64,000 bases of DNA. It comes from Acidobacteriaceae bacterium (lineage in GTDB: Bacteria > Acidobacteriota > Terriglobia > Terriglobales > Acidobacteriaceae). How positions within the stretch are numbered: position 1 is the stretch's first letter; each line of letters begins with the position of its first letter. A program made the position numbers and the translations under genes. The stretch is from assembly GCA_028283655.1 (NCBI GenBank), contig JAPWKE010000003.1, positions 930,001-994,000 of the forward strand. Reading direction: 5' to 3'. Below are positions 17,286 to 27,560 of the stretch, in pieces. Below the pieces are notes generated by a model. The model saw nothing but the letters and a program-made list of their open reading frames with translations, had not been told where the DNA came from and did not search any database.

Positions 17286-18275
17286 ATGACGCAGACAATT
17301 GCAGAGACGAGCCAGGCAAGGCCGCGAGTGCTGGATGTAAGAACGGTATTTCTTTTGCTGCTGATGCTTGCAGGCACGGGCATGGTTTCGCCGCCGGTTG
17401 CGCTGCTGGGCGGCCTCGTCTTCGGCCTGGTGGTGCAGGAACACCCCATGCGCAAAGAAAGCGCGCGGCTTTCGAAGGTGCTGCTGCAGGCCTCTGTGGT
17501 GCTTCTGGGCTTCGGCATGAACGTGCGGGAAGTCGTGCATGCTGGCCGTTCGGGTTTTGCCTACACGGCGGTGAGCATCTCGCTGGTGCTGTTGCTCGGA
17601 GTGCTCTTCGGTCGCTTGCTAAGCGTGCAGAAGCGCGCTTCGTTCCTCATTACGGTCGGAACGGCGATCTGTGGCGGAAGCGCCATCGCTGCGGTGGCTC
17701 CGGTCTTGGAAGCGAAGGAAGAGGAGGTCAGCGTGGCGATGGGCACGGTATTTGTGCTGAACTCCGCGGCGCTGATCCTGTTTCCTCTGCTCGGCCACGC
17801 GTTGCACCTTTCGCAGAACGGCTTCGGCCTGTGGGCGGCACTGGCTATTCATGACACCAGCTCGGTGGTTGGCGCGGGAGCTGCGTACGGTGCGCAGGCT
17901 CTCGCCGTTGGCACAACCGTAAAGCTCGCCCGCGCACTGTGGATCGTACCGGTTTCGCTGATCACGGCCATGGTCGTTCGTCGCGGTCGCACGGACAAGG
18001 CTGGAGCCAAGGTGACCATCCCGTGGTTCATTGCGCTCTTCTGCGCGGCGGCTGGGCTTCACGCACTGCTGCCACGCTGGACGCACCTCTTCGGCACGTT
18101 GGACTCCCTTGGCAAGACCGGGCTCGCGGCAACACTCTTCCTGATCGGCTCCAGCCTGTCCCAACGAACACTGCGCGAGGTCGGCGTCCGCCCGCTGCTG
18201 CAGGGAATTGCGCTGTGGTTCGTTATCGCAACGGCTTCGCTGCTGGCGGTGAAGTTTGGCGTGATTTCGATCTAG
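17286..18275 (+). CDS. YeiH/UPF0324-family membrane protein (putative sulfate exporter family)
   Basis: 329 residues with about ten helices, starting at ATG 17286 after a good Shine-Dalgarno (GGAGAGGAG). Family signatures are LSKVLLQASVVLLGFGMNV and TVGTAICGGSAIAAVAPVLEAKEEEVSVAM. The conserved motif with FGLWAALAIHDTSSVVGAG is also present. Homologues are annotated as putative sulfate exporters, but direct evidence is thin. In many bacteria this gene is partnered with a LysR regulator (YeiE/CysB-like). Here the LysR gene is convergent and overlaps the last 53 bases. Confidence 0.88.
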   Translation: MTQTIAETSQARPRVLDVRTVFLLLLMLAGTGMVSPPVALLGGLVFGLVVQEHPMRKESARLSKVLLQASVVLLGFGMNVREVVHAGRSGFAYTAVSISLVLLLGVLFGRLLSVQKRASFLITVGTAICGGSAIAAVAPVLEAKEEEVSVAMGTVFVLNSAALILFPLLGHALHLSQNGFGLWAALAIHDTSSVVGAGAAYGAQALAVGTTVKLARALWIVPVSLITAMVVRRGRTDKAGAKVTIPWFIALFCAAAGLHALLPRWTHLFGTLDSLGKTGLAATLFLIGSSLSQRTLREVGVRPLLQGIALWFVIATASLLAVKFGVISI

Positions 18276-19185
18276 CCCGCACTCGCTTATCAAACGCTGC
18301 ACCTTGCTCGCAGACGTACGTGCAGAACTCCCCGGCGATGCCCGAAGGCATCGGCCCGCTAACCCAGGCCAGCGAAAACTCGCGTTCGAGCGCAAGGCCC
18401 TGCAGCTTCACCACGGCCAGTGTTCCGAGCGCGAGTTGCGCTTGTACGGCCCACTGTGACACGAACGCCACACCCAGCCCTGCTTCCACCGCAGTCAGCA
18501 GCGCCTGCGTGGAGTTGAACGTCATGCGCGGCTTCAGATCTCGCGCCTGCAGGCCTGCTGCCTCCAACGCCTGCTCCACCACGCGTCGAGAGCCGGAGCC
18601 CTGCTCACGCAGCAGCAGCGAAGCCTCATGCAGCTGTGCTGGCTTGATCGTCTTGCCTGCCCACGGGTGCGTCGCAGGAGCAAGCAACACCATCCGATCG
18701 CGCATGAACGGCTCAACGTGAACATCCTGCCGCAGCGCGGGGCCTTCGATTAGCGCCACGTACGCCCGACGCGCCACAAGCTCTTCCAGAACCTGCAGCG
18801 TATTGCCGGAGTGCGTGGCAATTTCCACCTTCGGGTGCAGCTTGCTGAAGCCCGCAATCAGGTGTGGCAGCAGGTACTGGGCAATCGTCTGCGACGCTGC
18901 AATCGACAAGCGCCCGGCGGACTCGCCGTTAGCCCGTGCAATCGCCTCCAGCGCTTCATCGGCAAGAGCGGCAAGCTGATCCGCAAAGGGAAGCAGAGCG
19001 GCTCCCGCAGGCGTCAGCGTAATCTTGCCTGCCGTCCGATGAAAAAGAGCAGAGTCCACCTGCTGCTCCAGAGCCTTGATCTGCTGGGTAACGGCAGGCT
19101 GCGTAAGCCGCAGTTCTTCCGCAGCGGCTCGAAAGTTCAAACGCCGGGCGACAGTACGGAAGACACGAAGGCGGAAGTTTTCCAT
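18223..19185 (-). CDS. LysR-type transcriptional regulator (CbbR/CysL/YeiE-like)
   Basis: 320 residues from ATG at 19185 (MENFRLRVFRTVARRLNFRA). The N-terminal winged helix is canonical (LRLTQPAVTQQIKALEQQV). The effector domain shows IAASQTIAQYLLPHLIAGF and LLREQGSGSRRVVEQAL, typical of the CysB/CbbR subgroup. The most likely target is the neighbouring YeiH gene, although the usual divergent arrangement is missing: the two genes are tail-to-tail and share 53 bp. The C-terminus is rich in basic residues and lies inside that overlap, so it may be a later extension. Confidence 0.92.
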   Translation of the reverse strand: MENFRLRVFRTVARRLNFRAAAEELRLTQPAVTQQIKALEQQVDSALFHRTAGKITLTPAGAALLPFADQLAALADEALEAIARANGESAGRLSIAASQTIAQYLLPHLIAGFSKLHPKVEIATHSGNTLQVLEELVARRAYVALIEGPALRQDVHVEPFMRDRMVLLAPATHPWAGKTIKPAQLHEASLLLREQGSGSRRVVEQALEAAGLQARDLKPRMTFNSTQALLTAVEAGLGVAFVSQWAVQAQLALGTLAVVKLQGLALEREFSLAWVSGPMPSGIAGEFCTYVCEQGAAFDKRVRARSKSRQTSPPAAKPLR

Positions 19186-19202
19186 GCAGAAGTTATCTGA
19201 GC

Positions 19203-19236
19203 ACAAACACAACGGGCAGGCCAGAGGCCCGCCCTT
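19203..19236 (-). terminator. Terminator after gap
   Basis: GGGCAGGCC (19214-19222) and GGCCCGCCC (19226-19234) pair with one internal mismatch around a three-base loop. Read on the minus strand, the stem is followed by GTTGTGTTTGTG, a moderate T-tract. It lies between the gap stop and the LysR start. Confidence 0.6.
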
Positions 19237-19258
19237 TGTGGCAAATCAATGTTCGCTC

Positions 19259-21349
<2,091 letters not shown>

Positions 21350-21367
21350 ACCACCAGGAGACAGGCG

Positions 21368-22114
21368 ATGGCCGCCCGGGCAGTGGAGTTCGCAAACGTG
21401 AGCTTCGCCGCCCCGGGCGGCCATCGCATTTTGCACGACATCTCCCTGCAGATCGCTCCCGGCGAAACCGTGGCTCTGCTCGGTCGCAGCGGTTCTGGCA
21501 AAACGACTCTGCTGCGCACCGTGAATGCTCTGGTGCGGGCGGACGGCGGCCGAGTGCTGGTTGGCGGCCACGACGTCGCCAGCGAAGAGCTGATCACGCT
21601 CCGTCGCGGCATCGGCTACGTCATTCAGGAGAGCGGCCTCTTCCCGCACATGACCATCGCGCGCAACGTGGGCATAGCGCTGGAGCTCTCCGGCATTTCC
21701 GCCGTCGAAGCACAGCCCCGCGTCACCGCCTCGCTTCACTCTGTTGGCCTAGCTGCAGAGTTTGCTGAGCGCTACCCGTGGCAGTTGAGCGGAGGCCAGC
21801 GCCAGCGTGCCGGCGTGGCGCGAGCCCTGATCACGCAGCCCGATGTTCTGCTTATGGACGAACCCTTTGGCGCGCTCGATCCGCTCACTCGCGCCGAGAT
21901 GCAGACCATGCTCCGCGACCTGCTGCACCGCGCAGGTACCACCACGCTGATCGTCACGCATGACCTCGAAGAGGCCCTCTTCCTCGCTGATCGCGTCGTG
22001 CTGTTGGAGCAGGGAAGCATCGTTGCCGACGTTCGTTCCGCAGCGGTCCGCACCAGTGCCAACGCCGCGCTGCAGGCCTACGTTGAGGCTGCGACACCCG
22101 GTGGCACGCGATGA
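21368..22114 (+). CDS. ABC transporter ATPase, osmoprotectant (OpuC/ProV-like) type
   Basis: 248 residues. Walker A is LLGRSGSGKTTLLRTVNAL, the Q-loop segment YVIQESGLFPHMTIARNVG, the ABC signature LSGGQRQRAGVARAL, Walker B VLLMDEPFGALDP and the H-loop LIVTHDLEEAL. The Q-loop region and the neighbours (OpuCB-like permease, OpuCC-like binding protein) make a glycine betaine/choline/carnitine importer the best call. The C-terminal CBS domains found in OpuCA/OpuAA are absent, so ionic-strength sensing through CBS is unlikely. The stop overlaps the permease start by four bases. Confidence 0.92.
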   Translation: MAARAVEFANVSFAAPGGHRILHDISLQIAPGETVALLGRSGSGKTTLLRTVNALVRADGGRVLVGGHDVASEELITLRRGIGYVIQESGLFPHMTIARNVGIALELSGISAVEAQPRVTASLHSVGLAAEFAERYPWQLSGGQRQRAGVARALITQPDVLLMDEPFGALDPLTRAEMQTMLRDLLHRAGTTTLIVTHDLEEALFLADRVVLLEQGSIVADVRSAAVRTSANAALQAYVEAATPGGTR

Positions 22115-22740
22115 ACGTCTTCTGGCACAGATACGGCGCTGAGGTTCTTCGCCTCACCTTCGAACATCTCTGGCTTACCGGCAGCGCCATGCTTTTGGCC
22201 GTGATAATTGGCGTGCCCTTGGGCGTAGCGTTAACTCGCAGCGAACGCCTCGCGCGTCCAGTGCTCGCCGTCGCCAACATCCTGCAAACGGTACCTAGCC
22301 TCGCACTCTTCGGCTTGCTGCTGCCCGTCCCGTGGCTTGGCGAACGAGCGGTGCGGCTGGCGATTCTGGCCCTGCTCGCGTACACCTTGCTGCCGATCCT
22401 GCGCAACACCTACAGCGGCATCCGCAATGTCGATCCCACGTTGCTCGACGTTGCCGAAGCGCTCGGCATGACAAACATGCAGCGCCTTCGTAAGCTCGAG
22501 CTTCCACTCGCCGCCAGCCTCATCCTCGCGGGCATCCGTACGGCGACGGTGACCTGCATTGGCGTTGCCACCATTGCGGCAGCGGTTGGCGCTGGCGGTC
22601 TGGGCGAACTCATCTTTCGCGGCGTTGCCAGCGTGGACAACACACTCGTTCTTGCCGGAGCCATCCCCGCGGCCTTGCTCGCCCTCGCCGCCGATGGTTT
22701 GCTCGGATTCGCGGAAAAGAAGCTGGTGGTCCGGCGATGA
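22111..22740 (+). CDS. ABC transporter permease, osmoprotectant (OpuCB/ProW-like) type
   Basis: 209 residues with five or six helices. The conserved permease loop (EAA motif) is DVAEALGMTNMQRLRKLELPLA, followed by LAGIRTATVTCIGVATIAAAVGAGGLG, a signature of the OpuCB/OpuCD group. It forms the membrane channel that works with the ATPase before it and the lipoprotein after it. Both junctions are ATGA overlaps of four bases, so translation is coupled. Only one permease gene is present, whereas OpuC systems often have two, so it probably acts as a homodimer. Confidence 0.92.
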   Translation: MNVFWHRYGAEVLRLTFEHLWLTGSAMLLAVIIGVPLGVALTRSERLARPVLAVANILQTVPSLALFGLLLPVPWLGERAVRLAILALLAYTLLPILRNTYSGIRNVDPTLLDVAEALGMTNMQRLRKLELPLAASLILAGIRTATVTCIGVATIAAAVGAGGLGELIFRGVASVDNTLVLAGAIPAALLALAADGLLGFAEKKLVVRR

Positions 22741-23621
22741 AGCTCCGTGCGTCGTGTCTGCTCTGCAGCGTGTGGCTGCTGACGCTGGTGAGCTGTGCTC
22801 CGCCTCGCCCGTCACACGTCGTCATCGGGGCCAAAAACTTCACCGAACAGGTCGTCCTCGGCGAGCTTCTCGCGCAGGAGATCGAAGCCAGCGGTGGCGG
22901 CACCGTCGAGCGTCGTTTCTGGCTCGCCGGAAGCTACCTCTGCCAACAGGCGTTGATCTCCGGCCGCATCGACGCCTACGTGGAGTACTCCGGTACAGCC
23001 TTGATGGCCGTGCTGAAGATGCCCGTGGACCGCGATCGCGAGAGTGTTCTTGCAAAGATTTCTAACGGCTATCAGAAGCGATTTGCCGTGCAGGTTGGCC
23101 CCTCGTTGGGCTTTGAAGACACCTTCGCGCTCGTCGTTCGCGCAGACGCCGCAGCCCGCTTCCATCTCCAAAGCATCTCCGACCTCGCTCACTGGCCCGG
23201 CCATCCCACGCTTGGCGTGGGCTATGAGTTTGCCGAACGCCCCGACGGCCTCCCCGGCCTCACCGCCGCCTACGGCCTGCACTTCGCAGGCTCACCGCGC
23301 ACCATGGAACTCGGCCTGCTCTATCGCGCGCTGCAGTCAAAGCAGGTAGACGTCGTCGCTGGGAACTCGACCGACGGCGCCATCCGCTCGCTCGGCTTCG
23401 TCGCCCTCGCGGATGATCGTCATTACTTCCCGCCTTACGATGCCGTACCGCTCGTGCGCGAGGACTCGCTGCAGAAGTGGCCAGCTATCGCACTCGCCGA
23501 ACGCAAGCTCGCAGGCAAAATCAGCGCAGACGATATGCGAGCGATGAACCTTGCGGTCGAGTCGCAGCATCAAGATGTAGGAGACGTTGTGCGTGCCCTT
23601 CGCGCGCGGAAGGGACTGTGA
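22737..23621 (+). CDS. Substrate-binding lipoprotein of the osmoprotectant ABC transporter (OpuCC-like)
   Basis: 294 residues. The lipoprotein signal peptide ends in the lipobox LVSC (Cys20), so it is lipid-anchored in the inner membrane. The OpuAC-type binding domain starts with VVIGAKNFTEQVVLGELLAQ, the usual N-terminus of choline/betaine-binding proteins of this family. YVEYSGTALMAVL, VVAGNSTDGAIRSLG and FPPYDAVPLVRE are further family segments. It forms an operon with the ATPase and permease (four-base overlap upstream), and dinB follows six bases after its stop. Confidence 0.92.
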   Translation: MKLRASCLLCSVWLLTLVSCAPPRPSHVVIGAKNFTEQVVLGELLAQEIEASGGGTVERRFWLAGSYLCQQALISGRIDAYVEYSGTALMAVLKMPVDRDRESVLAKISNGYQKRFAVQVGPSLGFEDTFALVVRADAAARFHLQSISDLAHWPGHPTLGVGYEFAERPDGLPGLTAAYGLHFAGSPRTMELGLLYRALQSKQVDVVAGNSTDGAIRSLGFVALADDRHYFPPYDAVPLVREDSLQKWPAIALAERKLAGKISADDMRAMNLAVESQHQDVGDVVRALRARKGL

Positions 23622-23627
23622 TCGGCG

Positions 23628-24116
23628 ATGAGCGAGCCGTGGATGCGTGGAACGCATGGAGAGCTGGACACGCTGCGGCGTGCCGTCGTTCATGCTCTGG
23701 AGCAGGCAGAAGAAGACACTGAAAAATGGGCTGCTCCGCTCAGCGAGGAGCAGATCTTTGCTCGCCCTGCTGGCTTGCCGTCGGTCGCGTTTCATCTGCG
23801 GCACATGGTCCGCTCGCTGGACCGCTTGCTTACCTATGCGGAGAGCCGCATATTGGACGAGCAGCAACTGCAGGCGCTCGCCACGGAGCACGAACCCGGC
23901 GACGCGCTGGATGTTCTTGAAGAAGCGCGCAAAGGCCTCGCCAGCGCAAAGGAACGCGTCCGCAGCTTCTCGCCCGCACAGTATGAGCTCCCTCGCGGCA
24001 TCGGCCGCCAGCGCCTCCCCACAACGGTTGGCAGCTTGCTCATCCACTGCGCCGAACACACGCAACGGCACATCGGCCAGGCCATCACCACGGCCAAAGT
24101 CGTCGAAGCAACCTAG
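23628..24116 (+). CDS. DinB-family putative metal-dependent hydrolase
   Basis: 162 residues. The four-helix DinB fold is suggested by the His triad arrangement: VAFHLRHMVRSLDRLL near the N-terminal third and HCAEHTQRHIGQA at the C-terminus. Members include thiol transferases using bacillithiol or mycothiol and proteins of unknown activity. Since bshA is encoded about 21 kb away, a bacillithiol-S-transferase role is possible but unproven. It sits six bases after the lipoprotein gene, so it is probably the last gene of the ABC operon. Confidence 0.82.
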   Translation: MSEPWMRGTHGELDTLRRAVVHALEQAEEDTEKWAAPLSEEQIFARPAGLPSVAFHLRHMVRSLDRLLTYAESRILDEQQLQALATEHEPGDALDVLEEARKGLASAKERVRSFSPAQYELPRGIGRQRLPTTVGSLLIHCAEHTQRHIGQAITTAKVVEAT

Positions 24117-24189
24117 ACCGCCGTCTCCGACGACAACCGCACACGCTCCACACCCTTCTGCAGCGAGCTGTCTACGAGTCGTATAGTCA

Positions 24190-24205
24190 TATCAGGAAGC
24201 TGATA
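24190..24205 (+). promoter_or_regulatory. Perfect palindrome around the MarR Shine-Dalgarno (putative autoregulatory operator)
   Basis: TATCAG (24190-24195) and CTGATA (24200-24205) are exact inverted arms around GAAG. The loop together with the flanking G gives GGAAG, the only plausible Shine-Dalgarno of the MarR gene that starts at 24207. MarR proteins bind palindromes of this kind, and its position suggests that the regulator represses its own gene. Formation of the hairpin in RNA would also affect ribosome access. Confidence 0.55.
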
Positions 24206-24206
24206 C

Positions 24207-24647
24207 ATGTTCACTAAGCAAGACAAGCCGAGCCTCTATCGAATCGCCCTTCTCAAAGAGGTGCTGAGCGAATGCAAGGCGAGGCTCGATGAAAAGCTGC
24301 AACCGCTCGGCGTAACGACCGCGCAGTTACGAGTCTTGTGGGCCATCGAGGAGAATCCGGCGGTTAGCGGCGCCGAGATCTCGCGGCTCTGTGGCGTAAC
24401 GCCGCAGACCGGGCAGGGGTTTATCACCCGCCTTGAGGCTGAAGGCTGGATCTCGCGTCACCCCTCCGCGCTCACTGACCGCGTGCTGGTCGCCCAGCTA
24501 ACCGCAGAGGGTAAACGGATTCTGCGCCGCGGCAAAGACATCGCAGAACGCATGGACTCCGAACTCTGGAGCGGCATCAGCCCGCAAGCACTCGAGCTTC
24601 TGGAGAGCACCCTCAACAACGCCATCGCGAAGCTGAAGAGCCTCTAG
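24207..24647 (+). CDS. MarR-family transcriptional regulator
   Basis: 146 residues. The central winged helix-turn-helix is clear: TAQLRVLWAIEENPAVSGAEIS, then LCGVTPQTGQGFITRLEAEGWISR and a wing with TDRVLVAQLTAEGK. N- and C-terminal helices for dimerisation flank it. ATG at 24207 is preceded by GGAAG within a palindrome. The regulated genes may include itself and the preceding DinB/ABC genes, but only autoregulation has sequence support. It converges with the phosphodiesterase gene, with a terminator between. Confidence 0.92.
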   Translation: MFTKQDKPSLYRIALLKEVLSECKARLDEKLQPLGVTTAQLRVLWAIEENPAVSGAEISRLCGVTPQTGQGFITRLEAEGWISRHPSALTDRVLVAQLTAEGKRILRRGKDIAERMDSELWSGISPQALELLESTLNNAIAKLKSL

Positions 24648-24664
24648 CTCACCAGCGCTCAGGC

Positions 24665-24712
24665 AAAACAAAACCGCCCGCCGAGCACAGGCTCAGCGGG
24701 CGACTTGGTTTT
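24665..24712. terminator. Bidirectional terminator between marR and the phosphodiesterase gene
   Basis: CGCCCGCCGAGC (24675-24686) and GCTCAGCGGGCG (24691-24702) pair with one mismatch around ACAG. The left flank is A-rich (AAAACAAAAC) and the right flank is T-rich (TTGGTTTTG), so both converging transcripts can end here. Confidence 0.75.
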
Positions 24713-24723
24713 GCGGGGCTGCC

Positions 24724-26781
24724 TTAGAAAGGCTTGCAGCTCTCCTTCGCCTTGGCGTCGATCATGCAGCCACGGTCGAAGTAATGGACTCCCTTGTACT
24801 GCTGGTGTTCGAGCACCGTACGACGACCGTTCTTGGCTGGCGCTGAAACGATAGCCTCCTGCGGACGCGGCTCCGTGGGGGCGCTTGGCGTTGCGGTAAA
24901 CGCCTCCACCGCCGCGCGTCCACGCAGTTTGCCGTTGGCCGGGATGTCGAGCCCAAGGAGGTGCGCCAGCGTGGGGGCGATGTCGATGTTGCCGACAGGG
25001 TCCTTGTCCACGAAGTGTGTACGGAAGTCCGGGCCAATCGCGGCCATGTTGTTCCACGTGCTCTCACGGCCAAAGCCGCCGTGCATGCCCTGGCCGTCCT
25101 GCAGGCTGGTGTCAGAGACCTGCACCGCGTACTGCAGATCAGGAACCGGATAGAAGACCTTGAAGTTGACGACAATCGCGGGCGTCGGTACCTTCGTCGA
25201 ACCCTTCAGGTCGATGCTGCTCAGCGGCAGAGCGCCGGGGCAGGCATCCGGCGTGGGGCAGAAGCGGTCGTCCACAAACAGGCCGTTGACGTAGTCAAAC
25301 GTCGTCAGCAGTTCGAGGACGTGATGCACAATGGCCGGATCTTCGCTCGGCACATAGATCAGGTCTGACCCGCCATTCGCGGCCACTACTAACTGCGCGT
25401 CACTGGCGTCCATCTTGTGTACAGGCTTGTTGCCCGGCATTCCGATCACAGCGCTGCCGGACGAAGGATGCGGACGCGGGCTTTGGTCGCGGAAGAGCAC
25501 TTCCTTGAACACCGAATCGCCAGTTTGTCCTGCCACCGAAGGATCGAAGAGGCGGCCCTGCGTGTAGAGCGCAAGGTCCATCGCCAGGAACCCCGGAGGA
25601 AGCTCACCCACCGGCATCGGCTTCTCCTTGCCCAGCGGTTCGCCAGCCGGAGTCTTCGACGGCGACTCCGAAAGCTTGCCCTCAGCATCGAGTTCCCGGC
25701 GGCTGATCGTCGCAAAGCCGTGGTCCGAGGTCAGCAGCACATCGGTCGTCGCCTTGATCTCCGGGTGCGCGTCCAGCCAGTCGAGAATCCGCTTCAGATC
25801 GTTGTCCGCGTTGTGCAGGGCCTTCATCGGCGTCTCACCGTTAATGCCCGGCCCGCGGTGCTGCTTCTGGTCATACGAGTTGTAGTTGTCGCCCTCGTTA
25901 TGCTGGGTTCCGTCCGGGTCGCGCGACCAGAAAAGTATGACGAACGGCTTGTCCGAATCCGCAAAGCGTGGCAGCAGCACCTGAGTGGCTACATTCGTGA
26001 ACCACTCTTGCTGCGTCACGTTGGCAAGCTTCGTGCCGGGGGTGTCCACATCGCCTGCGTTGCCGTTGCTGTACACCGAGTTCTCGGCATAGCCGTTTGA
26101 ACGCGACGGCGCCACCGGTGCAAGATCGGCCGCGGCGATTGCTTCCGGCAAGCCAAGCGGCAGGGGAACGCCGCGCGACGAGCCTGTTTGGTCGTCGATC
26201 ACGATCGCATCAGTCAACGCATAGGAGTCCTGCTCCCACCGCAGAACATCGGCCTGTTGAATCGCCGTCGGCCCAAGTTTGCCCACTGACGCCACGTTGA
26301 ACCCATGGGCACGCGCATACGATAGTAGTGTTTGCTCGCCGAGGTAGTTGCCGTCGAAGAGGCCGTTCATGTCGGCGAGGACTTCGTCGCTCTCCAGAAA
26401 CGGTGTTACCGTTCCTGTCGCCCCGCTGGGTAGCGCCATCGGCGAAAGATAGGCGCCGGGATAGAGCGTGTTGGAAAAGTCGCCCGTATCGCCCAGCCCA
26501 TGTCCTGTCGCAATCGTCGAAGCATTCGCCGTGGTGAACGTCGGAAAGACCGAATGACTGTTTTCGAAGTCTGTGCCTTCGGTGCGCACCTTGTAGAACG
26601 TTGGCATCGCGGTCGGCGTCACCGATCCCCGGCGCAAGCCATCGGCCACAAAGATGATGACGTTGTGGTGCGCACGCGGCTTGGCAGCCGGTGTGGCAGG
26701 AGCCTGCGCATGGACAACCGATGTGGCAGCAAGAACGCAGCCCAGAAGGCTGATGGAACGGGAACTGAAGATTCGCGACAT
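24724..26781 (-). CDS. Secreted alkaline-phosphatase-superfamily protein (nucleotide pyrophosphatase/phosphodiesterase-like)
   Basis: 685 residues from ATG at 26781. A signal peptide (LLGCVLAATSVVHAQA) sends it to the periplasm. The metal site is visible as VIIFVADGLRRG and LLTSDHGFATI, and the likely nucleophile Thr lies in FPTFTTANASTIATGHGLGD. A third metal motif, QGMHGGFGRESTWNNMAAIG, is near the C-terminus. Family members hydrolyse phosphodiesters or phosphonates; the substrate is not evident. A long insert with PPGFLAMDLAL and DACPGALPLSS distinguishes it from small NPPs. It is flanked by terminators on both sides, so it is likely monocistronic. Confidence 0.87.
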   Translation of the reverse strand: MSRIFSSRSISLLGCVLAATSVVHAQAPATPAAKPRAHHNVIIFVADGLRRGSVTPTAMPTFYKVRTEGTDFENSHSVFPTFTTANASTIATGHGLGDTGDFSNTLYPGAYLSPMALPSGATGTVTPFLESDEVLADMNGLFDGNYLGEQTLLSYARAHGFNVASVGKLGPTAIQQADVLRWEQDSYALTDAIVIDDQTGSSRGVPLPLGLPEAIAAADLAPVAPSRSNGYAENSVYSNGNAGDVDTPGTKLANVTQQEWFTNVATQVLLPRFADSDKPFVILFWSRDPDGTQHNEGDNYNSYDQKQHRGPGINGETPMKALHNADNDLKRILDWLDAHPEIKATTDVLLTSDHGFATISRRELDAEGKLSESPSKTPAGEPLGKEKPMPVGELPPGFLAMDLALYTQGRLFDPSVAGQTGDSVFKEVLFRDQSPRPHPSSGSAVIGMPGNKPVHKMDASDAQLVVAANGGSDLIYVPSEDPAIVHHVLELLTTFDYVNGLFVDDRFCPTPDACPGALPLSSIDLKGSTKVPTPAIVVNFKVFYPVPDLQYAVQVSDTSLQDGQGMHGGFGRESTWNNMAAIGPDFRTHFVDKDPVGNIDIAPTLAHLLGLDIPANGKLRGRAAVEAFTATPSAPTEPRPQEAIVSAPAKNGRRTVLEHQQYKGVHYFDRGCMIDAKAKESCKPF

Positions 26782-26828
26782 TGCCCCAGTATGAATCGCG
26801 TTTGTTGCAGCCACGTTGCAAACACAGC

Positions 26829-26854
26829 AAAGGCCCGCCATTTGGCAGGCCTTT
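26829..26854 (-). terminator. Terminator after the nitroreductase gene
   Basis: AAAGGCC (26829-26835) and GGCCTTT (26848-26854) form the outer stem and GCC/GGC an inner extension around ATTT. It lies on the 3' side of the minus-strand nitroreductase gene and within the upstream region of the phosphodiesterase gene. Confidence 0.6.
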
Positions 26855-26877
26855 CACTGGAAATCGTGTGCTCCTTG

Positions 26878-27486
26878 TTACAGCTTCGCCGGCGTCTCCC
26901 AGCTTTCAAACACAAACTCTCCAAGCCCTTTGCGCTGTCGTGGCGCAAGCTCTCGGGCCTTCAGCGGCTCCGGCAGGGCCTCGGGATCGCCGAGATATCC
27001 CATCGCCCACACTGCGCCAATCTCATAATCGTCCGGCACGTGGAAGTTCGCACGCGCTTGCTCTTTGCTGAACCCACCCATGCCATGCGTATGGATGCCC
27101 AATGCAATCGCCTGCAGTGCCATATTCGCGGACGCCGCGCCGGTATCGTGCAGAGCGTAATCGTTCGGGTTGCCGTTGCTGGCAAACGTCTTCTTCGCCA
27201 CGCTTAGAATCAGCACCGGCGCAGACTTCGCCCATCCCTGGTTGCCCGGAACCAACGCGTCGAAGATCTTGTCATACGTCGTTTCGCCATGTCGCCCGAC
27301 GAAGAAGCGCCACGGCTGCTCATTGGTCGAGGACGCCGCATAACTTGCCGCCGTGAAGATCTTCTTCAGATCAGCGTCAGAGATCTTCTTGTCAGAAAAA
27401 CTGCGCGGGCTCCACCGGCTGGCGAGCAGTTCATGGAGTCCGGCTTCCGCCGGTGCGTGCTTCAGGGTTTCGAGATCGATAGCCAT
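26878..27486 (-). CDS. Nitroreductase-family FMN oxidoreductase
   Basis: 202 residues. The FMN-binding N-terminal pattern is SRWSPRSFSDKKISDADLKK, followed by AASYAASSTNEQPWRFFV, typical of the nitroreductase fold. The C-terminal flavin contact region is GAVWAMGYLGDPEALPEPLK. Such enzymes are homodimers that reduce nitro compounds or quinones using NAD(P)H. The physiological substrate cannot be read from sequence. ATG at 27486. It lies 74 bp downstream of ribA on the same strand; ribA supplies the flavin pathway, so a functional link is possible. Confidence 0.92.
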   Translation of the reverse strand: MAIDLETLKHAPAEAGLHELLASRWSPRSFSDKKISDADLKKIFTAASYAASSTNEQPWRFFVGRHGETTYDKIFDALVPGNQGWAKSAPVLILSVAKKTFASNGNPNDYALHDTGAASANMALQAIALGIHTHGMGGFSKEQARANFHVPDDYEIGAVWAMGYLGDPEALPEPLKARELAPRQRKGLGEFVFESWETPAKL

Positions 27487-27560
27487 AGGCTTCTAAGATG
27501 CAGCAAACACCGCACTCGGCTGATTTTGTTCTCGAATCGCCACGACAACTTTCAGCCAAT

